From: Chloroflexota bacterium
Lineage (GTDB): Bacteria > Chloroflexota > Anaerolineae > B4-G1 > DUEL01
Reading direction: 5' to 3'
DNA: 64,000 bases
Assembly: GCA_014874475.1 (NCBI GenBank)
Contig: JADBJJ010000016.1
Coordinates: forward strand, 1 to 64,000
Of the stretch, positions 42,484 to 50,653 are shown in pieces (within the stretch, counting starts at the first letter, position 1; the number at the start of each line of letters is the position of its first letter). A program made the translations under genes and the position numbers. The notes below the pieces were generated by a model. The model worked only from the letters and a program-made list of their open reading frames with translations. It ran no database searches and was not told the origin of the DNA.

Positions 42484-43857
42484 CTACGCAATGGCCGCGG
42501 TGGGCAGAGTAAAGGCGACGGTCAGGCCACCGCCGGAGGTCGGTTCGGCCCAGATGTGGCCGCCATGGGCCTCCACAATGTGGCGGGCGATGCTCAGGCC
42601 CAGACCGCTGCCTCCCGTCGCCCGCTGGCGGGAGGCATCCCGCCGCCAGAACCGCTCAAAGAGATGGGGGAGGTCCTCTGAGGGTACGCCCGGGCCGTTG
42701 TCGGCGACAGCGATAACCACTTCCCGACCCCGGTCGGTTACCCGAACCGTGATGCGACCTTTCGGCGGGGTATGCCGGAGCGCGTTGCTCAGCAAATTCC
42801 CCATCACCTGGGTCAGCCGGTCCCGATCGGCCAGGACCAGCGGGAGAGATGCTGGGCGTTCCAGGGTGAGAGAGATGCTGCGTTCCTGGGCAACCGACCG
42901 GTGGGCTTCCAGTATCTCCTCCAGAAAGCTTCCCATATCCAGGGGTGTCCTGTGGAGGGTCAATTCTCCGGCATCGGCCTGGGAGAGCAGGCGGAGGTCT
43001 TCCACCAGTCGGGAGAGGGTGCGGACCTGGGCCAGCGCGGCCAGCAGGTTTTCAGGGTCGGCGGGATAGACCCGGTCCACCATCGCCTCCAGGGTCCCCT
43101 GGAGAACGGTGAGCGGAGTACGCAGTTCGTGGGCCAGGTCGGCGGTCTGATTCCGGCGGGCCTCCTCGGCGCGGGCCAAACTTTCCGCCATTTGGTTGAA
43201 GGCGCGAGCCAGTTGGGCGACCTCATCGGTGCCGCGGACAGGTGCCCGGGCGGAGAGGTCGCCCCGGGCGATCGCTCGGCTGGCGGCGGTAAGTTGCTGC
43301 AGCGGACGGATGATGGAGCGGAAGAGCAACCCTCCCATCATCAGGGCCACCGCGAGGGCGATCAGGGTAGCGGCCAGCAGCGCCGCGCGGACGCTGGACA
43401 AAAATGCCTGTTGCTCCGTATTCAGTGGGTACGGCTGCAGGGTGGTGATATAAGGGAGGATGTAACCGACCACCTCTCCATTCACCAGTACCTGAATTCC
43501 GTTTTGAAGATCACGACGGTTAGCGGTCCCGCGCGGGACCCTGAGGGTATCACCGACAATCCGGCCCGACGCGTCGGCCACTCGGAAGTCCATCATTCTG
43601 GAGGGGGTCATCCCCCGGTGCATCATATAGGCCCGGGGGAGGAGGGCGAGCGCTTCCTGGAGGCCGTCCCAGGAGCCGTAGATGGCGTAGTACTCGGCCA
43701 GCGCCAGCGCGACTCGCTCCCACGGCCCGCCTCGTGCTAGCGTGTAGCGGCGAAATTCCTGCTCCGTCATCCAGCCAACCAGGGCCGCCACCACGCCGAT
43801 GGCGACCAGGACAACGGCCAGAAAGGTCAGCATTCCTTTCCAGAATAGGCTACGCAT
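42484..43857 (-). CDS. Sensor histidine kinase
   Basis: A 457-residue protein: N-terminal membrane helix, an extracytoplasmic sensor region of about 130 residues ([20 protein letters not shown]), second membrane helix at about 158-180, HAMP domain ([21 protein letters not shown]), HisKA with [11 protein letters not shown] (phosphorylated His), then HATPase_c with [30 protein letters not shown] and [12 protein letters not shown]. Complete. It pairs with the response regulator, which it overlaps by eight bases. Signal unknown. Confidence 0.93.
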   Translation of the reverse strand: MRSLFWKGMLTFLAVVLVAIGVVAALVGWMTEQEFRRYTLARGGPWERVALALAEYYAIYGSWDGLQEALALLPRAYMMHRGMTPSRMMDFRVADASGRIVGDTLRVPRGTANRRDLQNGIQVLVNGEVVGYILPYITTLQPYPLNTEQQAFLSSVRAALLAATLIALAVALMMGGLLFRSIIRPLQQLTAASRAIARGDLSARAPVRGTDEVAQLARAFNQMAESLARAEEARRNQTADLAHELRTPLTVLQGTLEAMVDRVYPADPENLLAALAQVRTLSRLVEDLRLLSQADAGELTLHRTPLDMGSFLEEILEAHRSVAQERSISLTLERPASLPLVLADRDRLTQVMGNLLSNALRHTPPKGRITVRVTDRGREVVIAVADNGPGVPSEDLPHLFERFWRRDASRQRATGGSGLGLSIARHIVEAHGGHIWAEPTSGGGLTVAFTLPTAAIA

Positions 43858-44542
43858 GCTCTATATCGGGGTTCAGCCGATACCCCACTCCCCAGACGGT
43901 CAGAATGAAGCGGGGGTTGGCAGGGTCCGGCTCTATCTTGCGCCGCAGATTTTTGATGTGGGCGTCCACCGTCCGCTCGTACCCCTCAAACGCCACGCCC
44001 TGCACTGCTTCCAGCAGGTCGGAACGACGGAAGACCTGTCCGGGGGCGCGCATCATCGTTTCCAGAAGGCCGAACTCCGTCGGCGTGAGGTCCACCGGTT
44101 TCCCGTAGACGGTGACCGTATGGGTGGCGCGATCCAGGGAAATAGGGCCGAACTGGAGGACGGGGGGCGGTGCGAAGGGTCCCTGGGCGCGGCGCAGGAC
44201 CGCGCGCACCCGCGCCACCAGTTCCCGGGGGCTGAAGGGCTTGGTGATGTAGTCGTCGGCGCCCAGTTCCAGGCCCACAATGCGGTCCGTCTCCTCCACG
44301 CGGGCGGTCAGCATAATGATGGGGACATCTCGCTCGCGCCGGATGCGACGGGTGAACTCCAGCCCGTCCATTTTGGGCATCAGGATGTCCAGGACGATGA
44401 GGTCGGGTTGTTCGTGACGGGCGACGTATAGGGCTTGTTCACCATCGGAGGCGGTGATGACGCGAAATCCGGCGTCCTCCAGATAGGCCCGTACCAGGCG
44501 CAGGATTTGCGGTTCATCGTCTACGACCAGAATCGTTTGCAT
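43850..44542 (-). CDS. OmpR/PhoB-family response regulator
   Basis: A 230-residue protein. The receiver has VVDDE (D8, D9), phospho-acceptor D52 in LIVLDILMPKMDG and K101-type TKPFSPREL. The C-terminal winged helix has LTPTEFGLLETMM and YERTVDAHIKNLRRKIE. Coupled with the histidine kinase, whose start overlaps its end. A weak GGGG site precedes the ATG at 44542. Target genes cannot be told. Confidence 0.94.
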   Translation of the reverse strand: MQTILVVDDEPQILRLVRAYLEDAGFRVITASDGEQALYVARHEQPDLIVLDILMPKMDGLEFTRRIRRERDVPIIMLTARVEETDRIVGLELGADDYITKPFSPRELVARVRAVLRRAQGPFAPPPVLQFGPISLDRATHTVTVYGKPVDLTPTEFGLLETMMRAPGQVFRRSDLLEAVQGVAFEGYERTVDAHIKNLRRKIEPDPANPRFILTVWGVGYRLNPDIEHA

Positions 44543-44658
44543 GCCCCAATTGTCAACCCGAACGGCGGAGATTTTGTGAAGACGATGTGAAGGAATTGTG
44601 AACCTGGAGTAGCGTGCCCCGTATTTCCAACCGTGTCTGATTCATTTGCGGATTGGTG

Positions 44659-45285
44659 TCATCCGGTTCCAAACATCCGGTCGCCCGCGTCTCCCAGGCC
44701 GGGGACGATGTAGCCGGCCTCGTTGAGATGATTGTCCACCGCCGCCAGATATACCGGGACATCCGGGTGGGTCTGGGTGAAGCGGTTCAGGCCTGGCCAG
44801 GCTGCGATGATGCCGACGAATTTGATCCGGCGAGCCCCCCATCGTTTCAAAATGTCCACCGCTGCGACCGCCGACCCACCGGTCGCCAGCATCGGGTCCA
44901 GCACCAGGCAAACGTCCACCGTTGGGCTGACGGGGAGGCGGGAGTAGTACTCCATTGGCTGGAGGGTCCGCTCATCGCGGGAGAGGCCGATGTGCCAGAC
45001 TTCGGCCCCGGGCAGCATCTGCCAGGCTCCCTCCACCATGACCAGGCCCGCGCGCAGAATGGGCACCAGTCCCACTTTCTCCAGCAGACATCGCCCCTCT
45101 GCGCGCCCCAGAGGGGTCTGGATCAGGATCGGCTCGGTCTGCAGGTCGGCTGTCGCTTCGTAGACCAGGAGGATGGAGATTTCCCGCACCAGTTCGCGGA
45201 ATTTTTTGGGGTCGGTGCGCTCGTCTCGCAGGAGCGCCAGTTTGTGCTGGACCAGCGGGTGAGTGGAAAGGAACACCTGCCCCAT
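44659..45285 (-). CDS. upp: Uracil phosphoribosyltransferase
   Basis: A 208-residue protein starting [19 protein letters not shown] (CGGAGG upstream), the usual length for UPRT. It makes UMP from uracil and PRPP in pyrimidine salvage. The PRPP loop region is [14 protein letters not shown], and PVSPTVD and [11 protein letters not shown] complete the family pattern. The reading frame runs open 125 codons further upstream into an rRNA methyltransferase remnant, but the promoter at 45316-45343 and the ribosome site show that translation starts at 45285. Confidence 0.95.
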   Translation of the reverse strand: MGQVFLSTHPLVQHKLALLRDERTDPKKFRELVREISILLVYEATADLQTEPILIQTPLGRAEGRCLLEKVGLVPILRAGLVMVEGAWQMLPGAEVWHIGLSRDERTLQPMEYYSRLPVSPTVDVCLVLDPMLATGGSAVAAVDILKRWGARRIKFVGIIAAWPGLNRFTQTHPDVPVYLAAVDNHLNEAGYIVPGLGDAGDRMFGTG

Positions 45286-45315
45286 AATGCCTCCGGATGG
45301 GTGAGAGTGGGAATT

Positions 45316-45343
45316 AGTATACCTCATTTGTGCGGATTGACAA
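45316..45343 (-). promoter_or_regulatory. Promoter for upp
   Basis: Minus strand TTGTCA (45338-45343), a 16-base spacer and TATACT (45316-45321), about 30 bases before the upp ATG. It adjoins the decayed end of the methyltransferase relic. Confidence 0.65.
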
Positions 45344-45348
45344 GCCTG

Positions 45349-45600
45349 TTTTCTGCGCGCGGCCAGGCGTTCGGGGGTCTCGTTCAGAACCATCGCATTC
45401 GTGATACCGCACCGGTCCAGATTCTCCGCCAGGGCGCGCACCCGGCGGGGGTGGATTTCGTTGGCGATAAGTACCCTCTGGTTCTGCATCTGCGCGGCCA
45501 GGTGAGTGGTTTTCCCGCCCGACGCGGCGCAGAGGTCCAGGACCCACTCGTCGGGCTGGGGGGAGAGCAGAGAGGCAGCCATCTGGGCTGATCCGGTACT
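45349..45600 (-). pseudogene. Remnant of RsmF/NOL1-NOP2-type rRNA cytosine-C5 methyltransferase
   Basis: The minus strand encodes [57 protein letters not shown] and [15 protein letters not shown], which match the SAM-binding core of RsmF-type methyltransferases (usually PGGKTTHLA, here SGGKTTHLA). Only about 80 codons remain; the N-terminal RNA-binding part and catalytic PCSG motif are missing, and the C-terminal end changes to unrelated sequence. It is a decayed gene fragment whose frame happens to be open into upp. Confidence 0.8.
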
Positions 45601-45667
45601 CCTGGCGGATTTCCGCTTTTTGACAATGAGGGGCGATGTGGGATGTGGGATAAGGGGCAAAAGAAAA

Positions 45668-45695
45668 CGCCAGCGCTGAGGCCACAGCGCTGGCG
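45668..45695 (-). terminator. Intrinsic terminator downstream of tRNA-Asp
   Basis: Perfect 10-bp inverted repeat (45668-45677 with 45686-45695), eight-base loop; on the minus strand it is followed by TTTTCTTTT. It fits termination of the tRNA transcript, about 80 bases past its 3' end. Confidence 0.75.
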
Positions 45696-45776
45696 GGAGA
45701 TCAAATACCGGGGACCTTAACGATGGGCAGTGGATGCTGGATAGCTCTCAGCGCGATCCTTCCGGCATTTTATTTT

Positions 45777-45855
45777 TGGCGGGGCCGACGGGATTTGAAC
45801 CCGCGGTCTCCGGCTTGACAGGCCGGTGTGTTGAACCAGGCTACACCACGGCCCC
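45777..45855 (-). tRNA. tRNA-Asp (anticodon GTC)
   Basis: Full cloverleaf on the minus strand: acceptor GGGGCCG/CGGCCCC, D-arm GTGT/ACAC, anticodon stem CCGGC/GCCGG with loop CTGTCAA (anticodon GTC), T-arm with TTCAAAT, discriminator G, and an encoded CCA at 45777-45779. Reads Asp codons GAC/GAU. Confidence 0.97.
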
Positions 45856-45866
45856 AAACAGGGGTT

Positions 45867-45895
45867 ATCATACTACAATCCGCTTTTTTTGTCAA
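45867..45895 (-). promoter_or_regulatory. Promoter for tRNA-Asp
   Basis: Minus strand TTGACA (45890-45895), a 17-base spacer and TATGAT (45867-45872); the tRNA starts 12 bases past the -10. Near-consensus throughout, as usual for stable RNA. Confidence 0.8.
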
Positions 45896-46000
45896 GCGCA
45901 GGGGGCCGAGGAAAAGGGGTTTCGCAGCAGTGGCCGAAGCCGTTGCTGCAAAACTTCTCTACTCCTCTCCTTTTTCTCGTTGCCCGGCAGGGAGTTCGCC

Positions 46001-46999
46001 TTACCTGGGTGAGGGTCCGATCTGCCAGCGACGGACTCCGTCCTCTACAGCGGAAATTACTTCCCCCTGCAACTCCAGAACCTCCAGATGCCCGATAACC
46101 TCGGAGACCGCCAGAAAGCGATTGACAGGGTCCAGATGGGGGAACAGGGAAAGGGTCAGGTCATAGGTGGTACGTGCACCGTTCTGAAGAAGTTTCGCAA
46201 TCTGGCGGGCACGCTCGTCATGAAACGCCAGTCGCCGGGCGATCAGGTCGCGCACATCGGGGATGAAGGGACCGTGGCCGGGCAGGGCCAGTTCTATCGG
46301 TAATTCCGCTATCCGCTGTAACTGTCTCATATACTCCACCAACCGTCGTGGTCGTTCCCTACCTTCCTGTTCTGGAGGCTCTACAATGGGGTTGGAGGAG
46401 ATGTCCCGCAGGAGATGGTCGCTGGAGATCAACAATTGCCGTTGAGGCTGATAGAGGCAGATTAGCCCCCCGGAGTGACCAGGTGTGTGGAGGACCTGCC
46501 ATTCCTCACCCCCCAGTTGGAGGGTGTCCCCTTCTTTGAGGGTGGCCGTGGGACGAACTGGCGTCATATACCGGCTCATCCCGCGCCGCAGTCGGTCCAC
46601 CTGAACAATTTGGTCCGGCGGCATCCCCGCCTCCTGCATCAGCGCGGCGTAGAAAGCCAGCCACCGTTCCCGCTCGTCGGCATAGTTGGCCAGCAGCGAG
46701 AAGTTTGCCGGATGAGAGAACACCTCCGCGCCCGCTTCTTCCGCCAGTTCCCCTGCCAGGCCGCAGTGGTCGCTATGGGCGTGGGTGAGGATGATGCGCC
46801 TCACATCCGATAGCCGATACCCGCACTCGGTCAGTTTTTCCCGCAATGCCTCTTGTGCTGGCTCAAAGCGCGGCCCCACGTCAATAAGAGTTAGGCCGTC
46901 ATCCCCTCTGGCCAGATAGATGTTGACCGGCCCCACTGGGAAGGGGGTCGGGATGGTGAGAACGTCCAGGTAGTCCGGTAGAGTGATGCCTGGGTGCAT
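46001..46999 (-). CDS. MBL-fold metallo-hydrolase
   Basis: A 332-residue protein with HAHSDHCGLAG (the HxHxDH zinc site), VLHTPGHSGG, SSDHLLRD and ELALPGHGP in the right order for the metallo-beta-lactamase superfamily, and a C-terminal winged-helix-like region (LTLSLFPHLDPVNRFLAVSEVIGHLEVLE) typical of the LACTB2-like branch. Cytoplasmic. It may be a thioesterase, glyoxalase II-like enzyme or ribonuclease; the substrate is unknown. Downstream on the minus strand lies tRNA-Asp. Confidence 0.88.
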   Translation of the reverse strand: MHPGITLPDYLDVLTIPTPFPVGPVNIYLARGDDGLTLIDVGPRFEPAQEALREKLTECGYRLSDVRRIILTHAHSDHCGLAGELAEEAGAEVFSHPANFSLLANYADERERWLAFYAALMQEAGMPPDQIVQVDRLRRGMSRYMTPVRPTATLKEGDTLQLGGEEWQVLHTPGHSGGLICLYQPQRQLLISSDHLLRDISSNPIVEPPEQEGRERPRRLVEYMRQLQRIAELPIELALPGHGPFIPDVRDLIARRLAFHDERARQIAKLLQNGARTTYDLTLSLFPHLDPVNRFLAVSEVIGHLEVLELQGEVISAVEDGVRRWQIGPSPR

Positions 47000-47083
47000 C
47001 TTGGCAGATGGTAGGGAATGGAGGGTGGGGGCGATGGCTGAAGGCTGCCACCCCCAAGCCCATTCCTCTGAAGGTTGGTTTTT

Positions 47084-47902
47084 TTACCAGATTGCTTCCG
47101 GGAAGGTGCAGATCCCGGCGTGGATACCGACCCGTTTATACATCCGGATGCCAGTAAACGGTTCACCCAAAATGCCGTCATAGATGGCCCAACTGCGCCC
47201 CCGTACGCTGGCCTCCATACCTGGTTGTCGGAACGGAGTAGAGCCATCCAGCCGGGCAAAGAGCAGGCCGCCCCGGCCGAACTCCTGGTGAACCCACTCC
47301 ATTCTGCCCTGCCCCATCGTATACGCGAACCCGCATCGCTCAAACAGGATGGCCGCGTGGTAGAAGAGGGGCTGGGCCTGAAAGCGGTCATACCCCAGAC
47401 GAGCGACAAACTCCTCAAAGCGCGGGATGAGCCGTCGGGTCAGGCGGCCTCCCTGCCGCACCTGCCCCGGGGCCAGCCCCGCCTCCATAGCCCGAATCTC
47501 CTCCGGGATGTTGCGCCCGTCCGTCCCGAAATTGGTGGGCCGACCATCTGGCATTCGGTCCACGTTGAACCGCTCTGAGGTTGGGTCAGCGATGGAGAAG
47601 AAGAGGACTTCCAGTTGGTTGTGAGGGGTCTCCGCCAGTTCCAGGTAGAGAACCGGATCGGGGGCGCCCCGCTGGTGGCGCAGGGCGATGGTGACCGAAC
47701 TGGTCCCCGGCTCGCAAATGCATTCCCACAAAGGTCGTCCTTGGGAGTCGGTCAGCGAGAAGGGAATCCCGAACTGGAGCAGGGCCTCCGGCGGGATGAG
47801 CAGTTTGTAAATGGCCTCCTTCTGGGGACGGGGGAGGTTATTAATCTGACGGATGGAGACTATTTGCTGTCCGTCAACGACAAAGGGTTGTGCCCTTATC
47901 AT
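47084..47902 (-). CDS. Conserved uncharacterised protein coupled to smpB
   Basis: A 272-residue soluble protein starting MIRAQPFVVDGQQIV; the ATG overlaps the smpB stop by four bases (ATGA). Features: KEAIYKLLIPPEALLQFGIP, SVTIALRHQRGAPDPVLYLEL, FFSIADPTSERFNVDRMPDG and FEEFVARLGYDRFQAQPLFYHAAILFERCGFAYTMGQGR. I do not recognise the family. Overlap with smpB means it is coexpressed with the ribosome-rescue factor, which is a hint, not a proof, of a role nearby. Confidence 0.7.
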   Translation of the reverse strand: MIRAQPFVVDGQQIVSIRQINNLPRPQKEAIYKLLIPPEALLQFGIPFSLTDSQGRPLWECICEPGTSSVTIALRHQRGAPDPVLYLELAETPHNQLEVLFFSIADPTSERFNVDRMPDGRPTNFGTDGRNIPEEIRAMEAGLAPGQVRQGGRLTRRLIPRFEEFVARLGYDRFQAQPLFYHAAILFERCGFAYTMGQGRMEWVHQEFGRGGLLFARLDGSTPFRQPGMEASVRGRSWAIYDGILGEPFTGIRMYKRVGIHAGICTFPEAIW

Positions 47903-48357
47903 CGGATCCGTCCTTTCCACTCCCGTCGGATTTCCCGCTCCAGGTCTCTTCGGGCGATGGCTTCCCGTTTATCGTACTTGCGCTTGCCCCGAGCCAGCGC
48001 GATTTCCACTTTGGCCCGCCCTTCCTTCAGATACATCCGCAGCGGCACGACGGTGTATCCCCGTTCCCGCATTCGGCCAATAATGCGGTTGATTTCCCGT
48101 CGGTGGAGGAGCAATTTGCGCGGGCGGAGGGGGTCATGGTTGAGCCGGCCGGCTGGTTCGTAGCGCGCAATGTGGACGCTGACCAGCCAGAGTTCGCCGT
48201 CCCGTTCCTGTACGTACCCTTCCTGCAGGCTGACCTGAGAGGCCCGGACGGACTTAATCTCGGTCCCGGTCAACGCGATCCCCGCTTCGTACCGTTCTTC
48301 TATCTGGTACTCGTGGGTAGCTTTCCGGTTGGTCGCTACGACTTTGATGCCGGTCAT
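47899..48357 (-). CDS. smpB: SsrA-binding protein SmpB
   Basis: A 152-residue protein (normal length) with NRKATHEYQIEERYEAGI, LTGTEIKSVRASQVSLQEGY, HIARYEPAG, HDPLRPRKLLLHRREI and GRAKVEIALARGKRKYDKRE. It binds tmRNA and helps release stalled ribosomes. The basic C-terminal tail (EWKGRIR) enters the mRNA channel in known structures. The tmRNA gene (ssrA) is not in this window. Confidence 0.96.
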   Translation of the reverse strand: MTGIKVVATNRKATHEYQIEERYEAGIALTGTEIKSVRASQVSLQEGYVQERDGELWLVSVHIARYEPAGRLNHDPLRPRKLLLHRREINRIIGRMRERGYTVVPLRMYLKEGRAKVEIALARGKRKYDKREAIARRDLEREIRREWKGRIR

Positions 48358-48408
48358 ATCTTTAGGTTGTTTTTCCGGTAACGGCGAGGCCGCTGCCAGA
48401 AAAAGGGT

Positions 48409-49638
48409 TTATTTCCCCGTCAGCAGATACTCCACTGCCCGGTCCAGTTGGGGGTCCTCGTCTGGGCCGACGTCCTCAGGCCAGGGTACTTCAATATCCG
48501 GTGTCAGGCCCTTCCCGCTGATGGCCCGATTGTTGGGCGTGAACCAATGAGCAATGGTCACCCGCAATTCGGAGCCATCGCGGAGCCGATAGGGACGCTG
48601 AACCGAACCTTTGCCCAACGTCGGCTCGCCGATCAGAATCCCCCGTCCCCGGTCCTGGATCGCCCCGGCGACGATTTCCGAAGCGGAGGCGCTCCCGCCA
48701 TCAACCAGAACGACCAGCGGGATTGATTCCGCCGGGCCGCCATCGCGGGAGTGAAAGACCTCCTCCCCTTCTTTCGTGCGCTCTATCATGATGACACCCT
48801 GGTCCAGGAACAGATCGGCCACCTCCAGAGCCTGGTCCAGCCAGCCACCGGGGTTATTCCGCAGGTCCAGAATCAGTCCTTTGGGGTTACGGGCCAATAG
48901 GTCTTTGAGGGTGTTTCTCAACTGTCGGCTAGCGGGGGCGCTGAAATCCGTCAGTTTGATATAGGCGATGTCGCTTTCCAGTATCTTCGCCTCCACCAGC
49001 GGGATTTCAATGCGCGCACGGACAATGGTAATCTCAAAAGTCTCTTCCTCTCCCGGACGCTCAATCAGGAGGGTGACAGGGGTGCCGGCCGGTCCCCGGA
49101 TCAGCGCGATGGCCTCGTAGATGCTGTAGCCGATGATGGACTGACCGTCCACCGCCAGAATCCGGTCGCCACTCCGGAGGCCTGCCTCTTCGGCCGGGGT
49201 GCCGGGGATGATGTCCGCAATCTCCAGTTTCCCGTCCTCTCGCATCTGAACGTAGGCGCCGATTCCCTGAAACTCACCGCTGGCGTCTTCGTTGATAATG
49301 GCGGCAATACGGGGTTCAATGAACGATGTGTACTCATCTCCCAGTGTCTGGAGACTCCCCCGAATTGCGCCATAAACGATAGTCTGGATGTCCGGTATAT
49401 CGCCGTAGTAGGCCTCCTGGACAATGTCCCAAACGTCCCAGAACAGTTGGAATGTTTCCTCATCAGTCTGGGGTGATGTCGGCGTAGAAGTCGGCATCAG
49501 GGGAATCGGTAGCGGAATCGTCCCCTGGTTCACGAGATTGGCGGTGCTAAAGCCGGCCAGAAAGGCCGCTCCAGCCGTACAGGCCAGAACCAGAAGGGCC
49601 ATAACTCCAACCAGCCAGATGGTCTTTCGTCGCCTCAT
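48409..49638 (-). CDS. C-terminal processing peptidase, S41 (CtpA) family
   Basis: A 409-residue protein: an N-terminal membrane anchor (MALLVLACTAGAAFLAGF), then a periplasmic PDZ domain (FQGIGAYV, LEIADIIPGTPAEEAGLRSGDRILAVDG) and the serine-lysine protease core: GLILDLRNNPGG, LVDGGSASASEIVAGAI (nucleophile Ser) and EPTLGKGSVQ (general-base Lys). It likely degrades or processes envelope proteins with hydrophobic C-termini. GAGGTGA precedes the ATG. It follows smpB upstream (52 bases) with no clear shared transcript evidence. Confidence 0.94.
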   Translation of the reverse strand: MRRRKTIWLVGVMALLVLACTAGAAFLAGFSTANLVNQGTIPLPIPLMPTSTPTSPQTDEETFQLFWDVWDIVQEAYYGDIPDIQTIVYGAIRGSLQTLGDEYTSFIEPRIAAIINEDASGEFQGIGAYVQMREDGKLEIADIIPGTPAEEAGLRSGDRILAVDGQSIIGYSIYEAIALIRGPAGTPVTLLIERPGEEETFEITIVRARIEIPLVEAKILESDIAYIKLTDFSAPASRQLRNTLKDLLARNPKGLILDLRNNPGGWLDQALEVADLFLDQGVIMIERTKEGEEVFHSRDGGPAESIPLVVLVDGGSASASEIVAGAIQDRGRGILIGEPTLGKGSVQRPYRLRDGSELRVTIAHWFTPNNRAISGKGLTPDIEVPWPEDVGPDEDPQLDRAVEYLLTGK

Positions 49639-49722
49639 TTGTTTTCACCTCGGATAGATAGGGTCAAGAGAAATATATCACCGAATCCGGATTTTGGGAA
49701 GGGGATATATTGCAGTTTTTGC

Positions 49723-49751
49723 TTGACATCTGTACTGCCTTATGATATGAT
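49723..49751 (+). promoter_or_regulatory. Promoter for the LysM lipoprotein
   Basis: TTGACA (49723-49728), a 17-base spacer and TATGAT (49746-49751), followed by GGAAGGAGG before the ATG at 49797. Near-perfect sigma70 consensus. Confidence 0.8.
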
Positions 49752-49796
49752 AAAAGTGTTTCCACTCGTTCCCGGTTTGCCGGAAGGAGGATTTTC

Positions 49797-50486
49797 ATGA
49801 AGAGTGCCCGATCCTTGCTCTCCCCTCTGTTAGGCCTTTTAGTTGTTCTTTTGCTGCTGGTGGGGTGTTATATGCCCGCTGCCCCTGATGTGACTCCGAC
49901 TCCCTCCCAGCAGGAGGCAGAAGATCTCTGGATGGCGACGTTGGCTGCTCAGGCAGCCCAGACCAATCTGACCCTGACAGCAATGGCGGCGATCCCACCA
50001 GTACCCACAGAGACTCCCACACCGCTCCCATCGCTGCCCACAGAAACGCCCCCGCTGCCCACAGTTGCACCTACTGAAGTCTCTGTAACGCAGCCGACGG
50101 TGGCACCTACTCCTACACCGGTGCTGTCGGCTGGTGAGACAGTGGTGGCTCCTGCTGGTGGTGAAAGGACCCATGTCGTCCGGCCGGGAGAGTGGCTCCT
50201 GCAGATTGCCCGGCAATACGGGGTGGACTGGCGCGATCTGGCTGCCTATAACAACATTGTGAACCCCAACCGCCTCTATCCCGGCCAGGTTTTGCGTATC
50301 CCGGGGACGGGTGGTCAGCCGCCGACCGGGGAGGAAATCCTGTATACCGTCCAGCCGGGGGATAATCTCTTTCGCATTGCCCTCCGATATAACCTGAACT
50401 ATCTCTACCTGGCTTCCTACAACAACATCTCGAACCCCCACCAGATTCGGGTGGGGCAGGTTATTCGGATTCCGGTGACGCCTTAG
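49797..50486 (+). CDS. LysM-domain lipoprotein
   Basis: A 229-residue protein. The signal peptide ends LLLLVGC (lipobox, lipidated Cys near residue 24), then a long Thr/Pro-rich linker with PTETPTP-like repeats, and two LysM domains: HVVRPGEWLLQIARQYGVDWRDLAAYNNI and TVQPGDNLFRIALRYNLNYLYLASYNNI, each ending with a GQVLRIP/GQVIRIP. LysM binds peptidoglycan or chitin-like glycans, so this is a cell-surface protein. A strong promoter and the post-stop hairpin suggest a single-gene transcript. Confidence 0.9.
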   Translation: MKSARSLLSPLLGLLVVLLLLVGCYMPAAPDVTPTPSQQEAEDLWMATLAAQAAQTNLTLTAMAAIPPVPTETPTPLPSLPTETPPLPTVAPTEVSVTQPTVAPTPTPVLSAGETVVAPAGGERTHVVRPGEWLLQIARQYGVDWRDLAAYNNIVNPNRLYPGQVLRIPGTGGQPPTGEEILYTVQPGDNLFRIALRYNLNYLYLASYNNISNPHQIRVGQVIRIPVTP

Positions 50487-50504
50487 AACATAGGCCCGAA
50501 CGTC

Positions 50505-50535
50505 CTCGGGGCGGCGGATTTTCCGTCGCCCCGAG
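50505..50535 (+). terminator. Hairpin after the LysM gene (no T tract)
   Basis: Inverted repeat 50505-50518 with 50522-50535 (14 positions, one G-T pair), three-base loop, 18 bases after the stop. No T run follows. Confidence 0.5.
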
Positions 50536-50653
50536 ACGAAATTCCCATCCCTGCAGAGGAGGTGAGACGGACCCAACAGAAGACATTGCTGGCTTTATTC
50601 CCTGTTTCCGTGTCCAGGCCCGAATCCGTATCCCCAGCAAGGAGGTTAGTACC

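Noticed and set aside
44659-45660. A 333-residue methyltransferase-UPRT fusion protein
   Set aside because: The methyltransferase part is truncated, and a good promoter and Shine-Dalgarno lie directly before the normal upp start.
47899-48408. tmRNA (ssrA) next to smpB
   Set aside because: The gaps around smpB are too short, and no tRNA-like ends or tag sequence are present.
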